From JAFGDI01 sp963667715 (GTDB taxonomy: Bacteria > Planctomycetota > Phycisphaerae > Sedimentisphaerales > SM23-30): DNA of 64,000 nucleotides. Below the pieces are notes generated by a model. It did not search any database. It was not told the DNA's origin and worked only from the letters and a program-made list of their open reading frames with translations. Positions 46,515 through 55,397 of this stretch are shown here, piece after piece. Numbering within the stretch: position 1 is the first letter of the stretch; every line of letters begins with the position of its first letter. The position numbers and the translations under genes are program-made. The DNA lies in contig OY763926.1 of NCBI GenBank assembly GCA_963667715.1, forward strand, positions 2,356,001-2,420,000, written 5' to 3'.

Positions 46515-47291
46515 CTTTGTTCCTTTCTGGCTATTCGCCGATTGTAATGATGAATTGAGAAAACTATTGTTAATACTATCAATAAGCCCTAACGCAAGGG
46601 CGTCTTTTGCACACCATGCTTCGCCGGTAGTAATTGCTTCCATCTGCACTTCAGTAAGGTTACGACCTGTCATTACAGTAGCTCTGAAATTAGCAGCCAG
46701 ACCGTCAATTTCACGCTGTATTGAAGCACGTTGGCCATCTGACAGAGATGTACCAGGTACACCATCACCTTTAAGCTCACCACTCCTGAACAACTCAATT
46801 TTAATACCCCAATCGTCATACATCTTGGTGTAGTCTGCCACTGCACGCATTACACCGATTGAGCCAACAATTGCGTTCTCTTCAGTGACGATACTGTCAC
46901 ACTGAGATGCCAGCCAATACGCAGCGGAGCAACAGAACGAGGCGTAAGCGGTCGTTTTTTTCTTGCAGTTCGATATCGCCTCAGCAGCTTCAGCCAGCCC
47001 GAGAACACCACCGCCACCACTCGAAAAGTCCAGCACGATTTCATCAATACCAGGCATATCCTCAACTGCCTGTACCGCTTCGATAATCTCCTGATATGAA
47101 GTCACGCCCCACATCCACGGCTGACGACTTTTCATCAGCATTCCGGAAATTGAGATAACAGCACGACGGCCATCAATCACAGGTGCAAGCTGTAGGCTGT
47201 TAATATTAACCGGCTTATATCCCTGTCTCATATTGTTCAAGAAACTCGTAAGAGTATCGTGTTCACATAGCCAAAGATCATTTATGTTCAC
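46050..47291 (-). CDS. phage head maturation protease (S49) with C-terminal scaffold
   Basis: 413 residues. Residues ~40-235 form a ClpP/crotonase-fold S49 peptidase: IVLDFSSGGGGVLG, ASFCCSAAYWLASQCD with the catalytic Ser, and VGSIGVM. The C-terminal ~150 residues are a charged coiled coil (scaffold). Lambda gpC has the same design. It cleaves scaffold and portal during head assembly. GTG start overlaps the portal stop as GTGA, with GGAGG seven bases upstream. A second start inside gives the free scaffold. Confidence 0.85.
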   Translation of the reverse strand: MNINDLWLCEHDTLTSFLNNMRQGYKPVNINSLQLAPVIDGRRAVISISGMLMKSRQPWMWGVTSYQEIIEAVQAVEDMPGIDEIVLDFSSGGGGVLGLAEAAEAISNCKKKTTAYASFCCSAAYWLASQCDSIVTEENAIVGSIGVMRAVADYTKMYDDWGIKIELFRSGELKGDGVPGTSLSDGQRASIQREIDGLAANFRATVMTGRNLTEVQMEAITTGEAWCAKDALALGLIDSINNSFLNSSLQSANSQKGTKMEKEKELAKAEELKNAEAKGNEDGYKAAMTDLTQMLAAFPNDQAFAVKQFQARVSLLEAKAAYADVLADENKKLKEQAEAAKQEQQDLANFEGEEEPVANGKPGNNSTKIDFAVKLTEYMEANKCDKVTAIKACRKDYQDAYNAYCKRPQKGGN

Positions 47292-48820
47292 TTCTTAACC
47301 TCCGAGGTTGATTCACTTCTAACCTCTGCTTTCGATTCGTTCTTAGTAGGAACTTTCAGACCGGCGAATATTTCGAACGGTATCTCACCTTCATATCCAG
47401 TCTCCTTTTTAACCTTCTGAGATTCCACAATAGCTCGCTTAACTTCACTACTACGCATTGCAATCCAGTCGTCATACTCAATGCCATTCTCATTAGTCAC
47501 CTTATGCAGCGTAGTCTGGCCACGTTCTAATTTCTCGCTATTTGCCATAGCTTCTTTCAGTGGGTCTAACCATGGGAACGATGGACCTATCCAAGTTGGC
47601 GTAAATGTTATATCTTTAGGTAGTTTACCTTCAGCTTGCCATTGCCTGATCTTCCAATCGAGAATGATGTTTAAGAAACAATCTTGCAGCTTCTTCTGCC
47701 AGGTGTCAAATACTCGTTTGGCATGTTCAAGTACCGCCCGAGACTGAGAATAATTTGAATCGGTCCAGTCAAGAAAAAGTATTTCCAGTGGCATACCCAG
47801 CGGTAGCCCCATGAGACGTAGAAATGTTTTTATGGATTGCGGAAAGTCCTTACCTGGAATGTTGCGGTCGATACCCTTAACATCCTCACCGACCTTACCA
47901 TTAACCATCAATGCATAACCAAGATCGGTAATGCGATCTGTAATAGGTGACGAATCTGCGTCCTTATCATCATCCTGTGTAGTTATAGACAGGCCATTAT
48001 CCTGTGCTGATTCTTGCTGAATCACAAGGACGAAACGCGCCAGAGTCTGCCACGCGATAGCTTCAGCGTCACATACATCATTGATCCGGTGTAACATCGG
48101 GAAAGCTTCTTGGCATGGTGGCATTCCACGATAATCCGACGGACGCTTCAAATTAGCCAGATAAATCATGTTTTCGGCGGCAATTGTTCGACAATTCTTA
48201 CGTGAGATAATGCCGTTTACATACGTACTCACTGCAAAATTGCTTACGCCGCCGTTACCATCAGTCTGAATGCCATCGTCATAGCCGTCTTTTTTTGCTC
48301 CGCCAGCAATTTGTTCAGACTCTACTATCTGAAGCTTACCACCTTTTATTTTGATAGTGCCAACATCGCCACACGTGAACAGCTCACGCATGACCATCTG
48401 TTCAACCTCGGCACCTCTTAACAAACCACGATGTTCAGGACTCTTCCAAAATTCATCCCAGAGTGATTCGATTTTTGTCCCAAGCTCTGGATTATTATCG
48501 CAAATAATCTGAAGCGAATGCCCCAAACCAACCGTATAATTAACTGCCGAGTTAATTATACCTGAATAGATAGGGTTATTCTTACAAAACTCACGCGACT
48601 GTTGTACTATTGTTTCGCGATCATACTGCATATCACGACGCCCAGACCTACCTTGTGAATGAACACCGTTATTACGTGCCTCACGTGCGGACTTATAGCC
48701 AGTCATTGAATAATACTGATCGTCGACATTACACTTATTACGTACCTTAGTGCCAGCTACGACGATAGTAGAATTACTAACGGGGTGCGTTGCGTAACAT
48801 GTAGTTAGCTCATTACTCAT
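47288..48820 (-). CDS. portal protein, lambda gpB family
   Basis: 510 residues from the ATG at 48820, which overlaps the previous stop as TGATG and has GGAGG upstream. Contains IINSAVNYTVGLG, PELGTKIESLWDEFW and GDVGTIKIKGGKLQIVESEQI, typical of lambda-type portals (Phage_portal_2). It forms the dodecameric DNA channel at the capsid vertex. Sits between gpW-like and protease genes as in lambda. Confidence 0.85.
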   Translation of the reverse strand: MSNELTTCYATHPVSNSTIVVAGTKVRNKCNVDDQYYSMTGYKSAREARNNGVHSQGRSGRRDMQYDRETIVQQSREFCKNNPIYSGIINSAVNYTVGLGHSLQIICDNNPELGTKIESLWDEFWKSPEHRGLLRGAEVEQMVMRELFTCGDVGTIKIKGGKLQIVESEQIAGGAKKDGYDDGIQTDGNGGVSNFAVSTYVNGIISRKNCRTIAAENMIYLANLKRPSDYRGMPPCQEAFPMLHRINDVCDAEAIAWQTLARFVLVIQQESAQDNGLSITTQDDDKDADSSPITDRITDLGYALMVNGKVGEDVKGIDRNIPGKDFPQSIKTFLRLMGLPLGMPLEILFLDWTDSNYSQSRAVLEHAKRVFDTWQKKLQDCFLNIILDWKIRQWQAEGKLPKDITFTPTWIGPSFPWLDPLKEAMANSEKLERGQTTLHKVTNENGIEYDDWIAMRSSEVKRAIVESQKVKKETGYEGEIPFEIFAGLKVPTKNESKAEVRSESTSEVKK

Positions 48821-49095
48821 CAAGTACGGCACCTCCCACGCATGAAAAAGCAACGCTTAGACACAGATGACTGGTTAGCCACATAATCCATCAACCGTTT
48901 CTCTTGCTGAGTCAACTGTGTCGCATCGAATGATACACGTTGCCCCCTAAAGTCAGTAGCAGTAGGACGAATAATCAATAAAGCACGCACAGCTTGCAAG
49001 GCTAGTCGAGCCTTAGTGACATTGCCGTCCCAGTCCAAATTGTCCATGTACTGGGCGACAACATCTTCGAGAGAACTTGTACTAGTGATTGTCAT
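48820..49095 (-). CDS. gpW-like head-tail joining protein
   Basis: 91 residues. Helix-rich N-terminal part (NVTKARLALQAVRALLIIRPTATDF) and a short beta/hinge then helix, compatible with the gpW fold. The gene lies between terminase and portal, precisely where lambda W is. Sequence identity to W itself is not claimed. Confidence 0.55.
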   Translation of the reverse strand: MTITSTSSLEDVVAQYMDNLDWDGNVTKARLALQAVRALLIIRPTATDFRGQRVSFDATQLTQQEKRLMDYVANQSSVSKRCFFMRGRCRT

Positions 49096-49174
49096 ACGAG
49101 CAACCTAACATAATATAAATTCCCTCGCGCTAGTTTTTTTTATATCAATATTAAATTCTTACCAACTTTGGTAA

Positions 49175-49489
49175 CTATTTAATTTTTACAGCTCGATTAG
49201 GAAACGAATTACCACAGTTTAAGCATTTTCTATACTGTGTTGGAAACTCAGTTTTATATGCACGTGTTAAGTGATAATTGCATTTCGGACATGGTCGTTT
49301 TGGGAATACATAACCATCCATATCAACTTTCAGCGTGTCCGGTTTTGTTTCTTTTTTTTCGCCGTAAGTACTTGTCAAATCAGAATCCCCATGTGCAACT
49401 TTTGCACATGAATCATCATTTTCCAGCTGTGGTTCGATGTCGATATCACCGATCACATTAGCTTTTTGAGTGTTGGTTTTTTTCGCCAT
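49175..49489 (-). CDS. zinc-ribbon protein carrying palindromic element B in frame
   Basis: 104 residues. C-terminal zinc ribbon CPKC-x(15)-CLNC (residues ~66-90) resembles Com-type phage regulators. Between an N-terminal linker and the ribbon, residues 28-45 are the 18-residue peptide CAKVAHGDSDLTSTYGEK encoded by the repeat. It lies between terminase and the gpW-like gene. The ribbon could bind nucleic acid. Without the inserted peptide the linker would still be in frame. Confidence 0.65.
   Translation of the reverse strand: MAKKTNTQKANVIGDIDIEPQLENDDSCAKVAHGDSDLTSTYGEKKETKPDTLKVDMDGYVFPKRPCPKCNYHLTRAYKTEFPTQYRKCLNCGNSFPNRAVKIK
49355..49412 (-). repeat. phage palindromic element, copy B
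   Basis: 58 bp identical to copy A 18 kb away, including the spacer. The palindrome occupies 49391-49409. It is in frame in the zinc-ribbon gene and in the same orientation as the other copies. Confidence 0.85.
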
Positions 49490-49500
49490 TTTAATACTCC

Positions 49501-51441
49501 TTAATAATTAGTTCTTATTCCTATCTTAGGCTTACTTGCTTTTCGCAATCGCCTGTTACTGTGTGCTACTTCCAATGGTTTCTTTTGCATCGCTGCCACT
49601 CCTATTACAGACGCGGCCATGCGGCTATACTTCAATGCATCAAGATAATGGTTCTGATTGCGGTCTTTTACCACATACTCGACCACACGCCCGCGACCTG
49701 GTTTAAATTCTTCCATGCGTCTCTCTGATACGATAGCACGGCCGAATGATTTATGATCATACGGATTTTCGCCAAACAGTGTAATGCCACCTGGCATGCT
49801 GGCGTCCAGAACAAATCCCTGTTGTACTTTGAATTTAAAATAATCATCGTCAACGTGATATTGCCATACCTTCATCGACTTGTAATCATGAAATGTCTTA
49901 TGCCATCCCGAACCAACTTTCACAGCATCAGACACCTGCCTCGGCTTACGGTAGTATTGTTTAATTGAAGTGCCGTACCCCATTACTGGTATATAGCCAC
50001 GCGACTGTGCATCACGTATCGCATTATATACCGCTTGAGTCTGATATCTCGCATCAATTGCCACACAGTCTACCGGTCGCACTTCTCCCGATCTATAACA
50101 GCAGGACTGTTGGTAATCATCAGCCCACGATAATATCGCTAACCGAACAGCTTCTTCAAGCTCTTCTTGATTCTCGTCCGCTCGCAAGTTACCGCGTGGC
50201 CCATGAACTGGGGTAATGCCATAGTTCACGACATGGCCGATGAACTCATCTTTCCAGGCAGTAATAACCCAGTGAAGCATACGACCACCAACGTCAATAC
50301 CGGCAGTTAGATAACCAAATCCGTCAGGGATAACATTGATAGGCACGCCATCGCACCGCTTCTGTACTGTTGCCGCCGTCAGGTCAAATCCTTCCTCGAT
50401 TATTTCCTCCGGTGGATCATTCTGACATTCAGTCATAAAGGCGTCAATGCCATGATCAGATATGAAATTGTAACAGCTCTGTATTGCGGATATTTCGCTA
50501 TCACGACTATATACATTCACGTTCGACAGCTCAATACCTGCATCCATTTTTTTTCGATTCTTCTTGTAGAACGCCGTAGCCTTACTTCCATCCTTGTCGC
50601 CGTCTTTCTGGCATTGCTGTCGTATGTCCATGTACTGATCCCACAAGTCAGGATTAGTTGGCCATTTGATAATCTGTCGTTGCCTGATTCCAGACCATGC
50701 TGGCTTACGATTGATATCAGTGTACGTATCAGATATTGAATCTTTCGCCTGAATAGTCGTGAGCATGATACACGCAATTGAACGTTTCTGTCCGCCAAGT
50801 TTTGCTAGGCCGCGGTCTAAAATCTTCGACCGCTTCTTAATCTCGGTCAAACTTACTGCCGACTCTTCGGTTTCCGGGTCGTCGATAATGGCAAAATCGG
50901 GACGTTGAGAGCCACGACGATAGCCACGCACTGGCTTATTCATACCAAACGATTTGATAAATGATCCAGAACAAGAACTGCCTGGAATAGTTGGAAAGAC
51001 GATTCTATCCTTACGGACAATTAATTTAGTTCGCTCACCGTCATAATGTTGCGATACGGCACGCTGTTTAATGTTACCAAGGTCAATGAATGGGTAAGCA
51101 ATTTCGGGATACCAGTATAGAAAGTTATCGTGAAGTATCTTCTCGTAGATGTTCTCAAGCATCTGCTCACCATCTTCTGAGTTGGCCTTAAGAAGCACCA
51201 ATCCACGAATCACAGCTTGTGCTATGTTCTTAAGCGACAAACCTTCAGTGAGCATCGTTTTGCCGTCGCCACGTGGCGACGCAATTGCAATCTTACCACC
51301 GGTCCGCATACGATCTTCAGTTTGTGTCATGCGGAACTTCTGGTCACGCGTGAATGCAAATTCAAAGTCTTCCGGCCACATTGTCCGAAGCCACTTCTCT
51401 GTATTACGTTCTAACGCTCTGCGTTTACGCAGATCCACCAC
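49501..51441 (-). CDS. terminase large subunit, gpA-like
   Basis: 646 residues from a GTG at 51441. ATPase: Walker A SPRGDGKTML near residue 55, Walker B FAIIDDPE near 190. Nuclease: AGIDVGGRMLHWVITAW near 375 with the first catalytic Asp and later acidic residues. It cuts and pumps phage DNA into heads. Coding-like sequence continues upstream in frame to 51540 (ITTQQRREYQSEHKRISRN), but without a normal start; an ATG with ideal ribosome site at 51548 is one base out of frame. The true N-terminus is therefore uncertain. Confidence 0.88.
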   Translation of the reverse strand: MVDLRKRRALERNTEKWLRTMWPEDFEFAFTRDQKFRMTQTEDRMRTGGKIAIASPRGDGKTMLTEGLSLKNIAQAVIRGLVLLKANSEDGEQMLENIYEKILHDNFLYWYPEIAYPFIDLGNIKQRAVSQHYDGERTKLIVRKDRIVFPTIPGSSCSGSFIKSFGMNKPVRGYRRGSQRPDFAIIDDPETEESAVSLTEIKKRSKILDRGLAKLGGQKRSIACIMLTTIQAKDSISDTYTDINRKPAWSGIRQRQIIKWPTNPDLWDQYMDIRQQCQKDGDKDGSKATAFYKKNRKKMDAGIELSNVNVYSRDSEISAIQSCYNFISDHGIDAFMTECQNDPPEEIIEEGFDLTAATVQKRCDGVPINVIPDGFGYLTAGIDVGGRMLHWVITAWKDEFIGHVVNYGITPVHGPRGNLRADENQEELEEAVRLAILSWADDYQQSCCYRSGEVRPVDCVAIDARYQTQAVYNAIRDAQSRGYIPVMGYGTSIKQYYRKPRQVSDAVKVGSGWHKTFHDYKSMKVWQYHVDDDYFKFKVQQGFVLDASMPGGITLFGENPYDHKSFGRAIVSERRMEEFKPGRGRVVEYVVKDRNQNHYLDALKYSRMAASVIGVAAMQKKPLEVAHSNRRLRKASKPKIGIRTNY

Positions 51442-51541
51442 CGCCCTGAGCTCGTCAAGTACCGGCTTAATGTCGCGAGCAGCGTTCCTGCTTATTCGCT
51501 TATGCTCGCTCTGGTATTCTCTTCTCTGCTGAGTAGTTATC

Positions 51542-51881
51542 TAATCATCTCATACCCCTGATATGACAAAAAACGGTGTCGTCAGTGCACGAAAACGTCG
51601 AGAAGGGCGTAGCCGATGCCGCGCTTTCTAAATCAGCCAAAGGACCCCAAAAAACGGGGTATCCGGGCCACCTTCCGTGCCTGCTTATTATTCCTCTTCA
51701 TTGACACCTGCATTTTAACCTCAATAATGCGGTTTTTCACTCTAAAATGAGCTTGAATAATTGCGATATTAAGCCAAAATTAACATTGCTATTATCTCAA
51801 TAATGCCGTAAGTCCTTATTTTACACACCTAATAGTGCACGTAAGTCCTGTCTACTCCCCCTACGTTACAGCCATAAACCC
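51542..51881. other. non-coding gap before terminase with repeats: candidate packaging site
   Basis: No convincing gene. Holds direct repeats CTCAATAATGC (51720-51730, 51796-51806), two GTAAGTCCT words (51808-51816, 51841-51849) that resemble the GTAAGTACTT part of the palindromic element, and a hairpin ACCCC/GGGGT (around 51645-51661). Such a repeat-bearing gap next to terminase is where cos or pac sites lie in lambda-like phages. Confidence 0.45.
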
Positions 51882-52334
51882 TTATTTTGTTGTGGTATTT
51901 CCGGGCCGTATGTACCCGTTTCGAAGTTCGCAGTAGTCGGCTAAATTTTCGACTATAGCATTGTGAGCTAGCACATTGTGCGCCTGTACCTTGACTACGT
52001 CTATGTGCTGATCAAGCACATTGAGCACCTCTTGTGCTCTATTATTCTTCCTCTCTATCACAGCTCGATTGTACGCTTGTGTTATATTACCCTGCACGCT
52101 GAATATTTCAGACAGTGATGCTAAAGCCTCACCGCATCGTGCTACCTTAACATACTCCTTTGCGAATTGTAGATATCCACTGTCGCAATTAACTAATGCA
52201 TTATTATTAATGTGATCTATAGCTCGCTTAAGACTCTTGCGATTAACATCCCACTTATCCGCATCATTCCCTAACGCATCTAAGCTCACCTGTAATACGT
52301 CCAGTACAAATTCTCTTACTTCGTCGTCGTGCAT
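51882..52334 (-). CDS. phage protein upstream of terminase, unknown (possible small terminase)
   Basis: 150 residues, helical and rather acidic (VREFVLDVLQVSLDALGND; QEVLNVLDQHIDVVKVQAHN). AGAGG lies 12 bases before the ATG. Occupies the position of Nu1, but no DNA-binding motif is visible, so small terminase is only a possibility. Confidence 0.5.
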   Translation of the reverse strand: MHDDEVREFVLDVLQVSLDALGNDADKWDVNRKSLKRAIDHINNNALVNCDSGYLQFAKEYVKVARCGEALASLSEIFSVQGNITQAYNRAVIERKNNRAQEVLNVLDQHIDVVKVQAHNVLAHNAIVENLADYCELRNGYIRPGNTTTK

Positions 52335-52373
52335 AGTTGTATTTTACCTCTCTTTTTTTTTGTGTCCATACTT

Positions 52374-52451
52374 TTATTTCGCCACTTCCCGTATATCTTC
52401 AGCAAAGTCCCTTAGTGCCTGTTCTTCACTATCTCCCGCCTTTCTTTTCAA
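52374..52451 (-). CDS. possible 25-residue protein
   Basis: Begins at a TTG six bases after GGAG, reads LKRKAGDSEEQALRDFAEDIREVAK. It overlaps the end of the next gene upstream. Protein-like, amphipathic, but very short; could also be chance. Confidence 0.3.
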   Translation of the reverse strand: MKRKAGDSEEQALRDFAEDIREVAK

Positions 52452-52755
52452 ACGCCACTCCCATACATGCGAACCCTGGCATTCCTGTGCTGAATGATAA
52501 TATAGGATTAACAGAGCATGGTAGATCGTGATTGTAACACCAGTCACCGTCTTCAAAATCAACACATTCAAGACATAATAGCTGAGGTCTCCATCCTCTA
52601 ATTACTTCCTCATCTTGCCCCGGAAGAGCTTTCCACTCCTGCCAACGTTTCTTCCTCATCCAGCCAGGCATGTCAGATGCTTTCTTCCCAAATAAGTCTT
52701 CAAAACTTATCCTCAAAGTTACTGGCTCGAAGAAATCGAACTTTAATTGTTCCAT
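52429..52755 (-). CDS. phage protein of unknown function
   Basis: 108 residues. N-terminal MEQLKFDFFEPVTLRISFEDLFG, a central basic/Trp region (GWMRKKRWQEWKA) and four Cys (CLEC, CYNHDLPC) that could bind zinc. No family recognised. In the early-gene run. Confidence 0.55.
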   Translation of the reverse strand: MEQLKFDFFEPVTLRISFEDLFGKKASDMPGWMRKKRWQEWKALPGQDEEVIRGWRPQLLCLECVDFEDGDWCYNHDLPCSVNPILSFSTGMPGFACMGVAFEKKGGR

Positions 52756-52758
52756 TGT

Positions 52759-53073
52759 TTACTCCTCATATCTAAGCTTCTTAAAAGTAATCACCAGCAT
52801 TTTATCGTCGTCAGCTATACCTGAATAGCATTCTCTAACCGCTTTACGCTCATCTGGAAACAGGCCGGCAACAGTAGTGACATGTGTTCTGATCACTTCT
52901 ACAATGATCCTTGGACGATAAGTTCCATAACCATAAGATATACGAGCTAATCTCCCTGAAGGATAATTTTCTGGCTTCCATTTACCGCCAAGCTTACGTA
53001 TTTCATTAGTCTTTACTCCTGAGTCTACATCGTTATATGGGCCTTTATTCAGAGGCCAAAAGTCTGTTTTCAT
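52759..53073 (-). CDS. ASCH-like domain phage protein
   Basis: 104 residues. The text VKTNEIRKLGGKWKPENYPSGRLARISYGYG fits the ASCH/PUA-like fold, with the GxKT-EIR-type loop and beta barrel; such phage proteins are thought to bind RNA or modified bases. Three bases from the next gene, so in the same operon. Confidence 0.55.
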   Translation of the reverse strand: MKTDFWPLNKGPYNDVDSGVKTNEIRKLGGKWKPENYPSGRLARISYGYGTYRPRIIVEVIRTHVTTVAGLFPDERKAVRECYSGIADDDKMLVITFKKLRYEE

Positions 53074-53100
53074 TTACTAACCTCAAACTATCTTGTTAAA

Positions 53101-53142
53101 TTATTTTGCAATCACTGATAATACAATAATAAATATGTCCAT
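53101..53142 (-). CDS. possible 13-residue hydrophobic microprotein
   Basis: ATG seven bases after AAAGG, reading MDIFIIVLSVIAK then TAA, in a 98-base gap between two genes. A good ribosome site and a membrane-like sequence; too short to be sure. Confidence 0.25.
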   Translation of the reverse strand: MDIFIIVLSVIAK

Positions 53143-53171
53143 TGTCTAACCTTTCTGACCTTCTCGTGGAC

Positions 53172-53438
53172 CTACACGATATGGCCTAGTTTGCCAATAT
53201 TTTGCCCGGCATGCTTTTTAGCTGTATATTCGTCGATACCATGCCCTTTATACCCTAATTGTGCTGCTCTATGCCTTATTGCCAGTGTTGGCACTTGGAA
53301 ATAAGCAGCCAGTTTCGCTATATCTCCACCAGTTTCTTTTACTGCTTTACAAAACTTATCTTTGGGCATGAGTAACCTATCAGCGAATAAACATGCCTCT
53401 TGCTCGTCTGGCTCTGGATATTGGCCGATCTTCCTCAT
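53172..53438 (-). CDS. ImmA/IrrE-like domain lacking the HExxH site
   Basis: 88 residues. EQEACLFADRLLMPKDKF ... IAKLAAYFQVPTLAIRHRAAQLGY matches the C-terminal half of the IrrE/ImmA peptidase domain. The zinc-binding HExxH normally some residues before it is absent, and the gene upstream in the other frame does not supply it. It is therefore either a non-catalytic partner, perhaps of a repressor, or a remnant. Start overlaps the previous stop as ATGA. Confidence 0.65.
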   Translation of the reverse strand: MRKIGQYPEPDEQEACLFADRLLMPKDKFCKAVKETGGDIAKLAAYFQVPTLAIRHRAAQLGYKGHGIDEYTAKKHAGQNIGKLGHIV

Positions 53439-53770
53439 TTAACCTCCAACATCTCCGGTGCCGATGTATATAACGGTGTATCTTGTAGCAGAGCTATATA
53501 GCAATCAGCACATAACGGCGTGCCTTCTGAGTCTTTATACTTTGCTGGTTTCTGGCAGCCTTCGCACCGATCAACATATTCTTCACTTTCGGCTTGCCTG
53601 CCTACAAAAAACGCTTCTTCTATCAACCTTTTAACCATATCTAATTGCTGGAAAGTCAGTTTATTTAACCGATCTCTATCGCGTTGAGATAAGCCATTAC
53701 CCAGTATGTTTTCAATTTCTGGTATGTAATTGATTTCCAATACTAATTTTTTATAGTCGCCTTTTGCCAT
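53435..53770 (-). CDS. small phage zinc-ribbon protein
   Basis: 111 residues from the ATG at 53770 (GGAG six bases upstream). Helical N-terminus, then CEGC-x(17)-CADC as a zinc ribbon near residues 69-93. No family recognised. Confidence 0.6.
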   Translation of the reverse strand: MAKGDYKKLVLEINYIPEIENILGNGLSQRDRDRLNKLTFQQLDMVKRLIEEAFFVGRQAESEEYVDRCEGCQKPAKYKDSEGTPLCADCYIALLQDTPLYTSAPEMLEVK

Positions 53771-53772
53771 TA

Positions 53773-54132
53773 TCAACTCCTTTCAACTCTACGGCTAATA
53801 GCTTTAATTAATGCTTCTATTTCTGTATTAAATACTCCTATTTCACCTGCAAGCTCCCAACCATATATAAAAGGTTGTTTGTTTTGATATATTGGTTCTG
53901 GCATTAAATACCCTCTCCCCATTAACCAATTCCTTGCACAATTGATTAGGAAATATTCTGCTACTCCATAAGGCACTCTAGTTGACCGCCTTGCATCGTT
54001 GATGTAGAAACCGTCTATACTGCTATACGATAATCTTCCGCATACATCTTCTCCTTCTCTACACCCCGTAGAAAGAGTATTTCCCGGAATATTAAGCAAT
54101 AGATATAATTTAATTACATTATCTTTACCCAT
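53773..54132 (-). CDS. phage protein of unknown function
   Basis: 119 residues, compact alpha/beta with no membrane segment. Contains YGVAEYFLINCARNWLMGRG, a helix with two aromatic positions. Start overlaps the previous stop as TAATG. Early operon member; no family recognised. Confidence 0.5.
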   Translation of the reverse strand: MGKDNVIKLYLLLNIPGNTLSTGCREGEDVCGRLSYSSIDGFYINDARRSTRVPYGVAEYFLINCARNWLMGRGYLMPEPIYQNKQPFIYGWELAGEIGVFNTEIEALIKAISRRVERS

Positions 54133-54482
54133 TACTGGCTTTCCCTTCCCTCAGCCTTGGCGATTATATTATTTAGTGTATCCATATAATCATTATTTGT
54201 TTTGCAACCACATCTACATCGCTCATTGGTTACTGTTATTTGACATACACAAGTTTTTAACGCTTCCAACATCTCCGTTGCAACTTTCCTTTCTGGATAT
54301 ATACCGTCTAAGAAATCCTTATGCCTATGTATACGATCTAAGGTACAAGACAACTGCAAAGCTTTATTTGTATCTCCAGTATGCGGATTAAATCTATTCG
54401 TGATAGCTTTCAAATCCGCTTCCAAACATGATTTCTCTGCGAGCTCTCTACCTATATTATAGTGTTTTTGATCATCACTCAT
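54132..54482 (-). CDS. phage protein of unknown function, C-terminal Cys cluster
   Basis: 116 residues, helical, with CVCQ and CRCGC near residues 79-93 that could hold a metal. GAGG seven bases before the ATG. No family recognised. Confidence 0.5.
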   Translation of the reverse strand: MSDDQKHYNIGRELAEKSCLEADLKAITNRFNPHTGDTNKALQLSCTLDRIHRHKDFLDGIYPERKVATEMLEALKTCVCQITVTNERCRCGCKTNNDYMDTLNNIIAKAEGRESQ

Positions 54483-54507
54483 TATTTCCTCATTCTGCCC
54501 GCCTGGG

Positions 54508-55329
54508 CTATTCGTAAAAACTCACTTTGATATATCTGTCATCACCAATTGGAAATAACACGTTTCCATAAAAACCATAGTCACCATCTCCCATTTGGTC
54601 GATAAGTTCATACTCAAACAAATCTGATTCACAATCTTGTTTTGTGTACCCTGTCAACTCAGGTTTTTCAATTACTTCTTCCAAGTGCCAGTTAATACCT
54701 GACATTGCTTTGGGTATTTCAGCCATGATTAACGCAAAGGTATCGGCCATATTTTTTGTTATTTTACGCTTATTAACTGGAGGCTGGTATAATTCTGCGA
54801 ATTTGCGGTTAATTGCCGCGATATGCCCCAACATATCAGGGTCAGGTTGATAGCCTGGAATACCGTCGCATAAATCTACTATGCCGTCCAATCTATCATA
54901 CATATCTCGATCTGATTCTATGCGGCCGTTTTTGAGGTCATCCACAACATCGTTGAAATCTTCCAACTGGTCTTCGGTTAGACCGTCTCTATGATTGTCA
55001 TGGTCAAAATACTTAGCTGCTATTTCTGCTGACCATACTTGCGGCACTCTGAATTTTTCGGCCAGATAACCGAGAGATTTCGGTTCTGAAAACCATGTCG
55101 GACCATAGCCAACACTGCTTATAACACCATAATTATCTTTACCCGGACATAAGTCACCGCAAAGAATAATACCTTCTGGCGAGAATATTATCAGGGTGGA
55201 ATTTGTCCTAATGCCACTTGCTCCAAGATAATATGCCTCGTATCTACCCATATCAATCGGAGTAAGTACGGCGTTTTCGTAGCAACCGAAATTCAGAATT
55301 TCATTCATGCGTTTTTCTGCGTAATTCAT
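54508..55329 (-). CDS. phage protein of unknown function
   Basis: 273 residues from the ATG at 55329, GGAG eight bases upstream. N-terminal ~100 residues form a beta-rich domain (STLIIFSPEGIILCGDLCPG; YGPTWFSEPKSLGYLAEKF), the middle is acidic and helical (DNHRDGLTEDQLEDFNDVVDDL). Proteins of this style are scattered in phage early regions. Function unknown. Confidence 0.55.
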   Translation of the reverse strand: MNYAEKRMNEILNFGCYENAVLTPIDMGRYEAYYLGASGIRTNSTLIIFSPEGIILCGDLCPGKDNYGVISSVGYGPTWFSEPKSLGYLAEKFRVPQVWSAEIAAKYFDHDNHRDGLTEDQLEDFNDVVDDLKNGRIESDRDMYDRLDGIVDLCDGIPGYQPDPDMLGHIAAINRKFAELYQPPVNKRKITKNMADTFALIMAEIPKAMSGINWHLEEVIEKPELTGYTKQDCESDLFEYELIDQMGDGDYGFYGNVLFPIGDDRYIKVSFYE

Positions 55330-55397
55330 ATTTTTATCTCCATAAGTTATTAAAAGGGCCACACTTACACAACGTCCGATAAGAAAGATTATATTAT

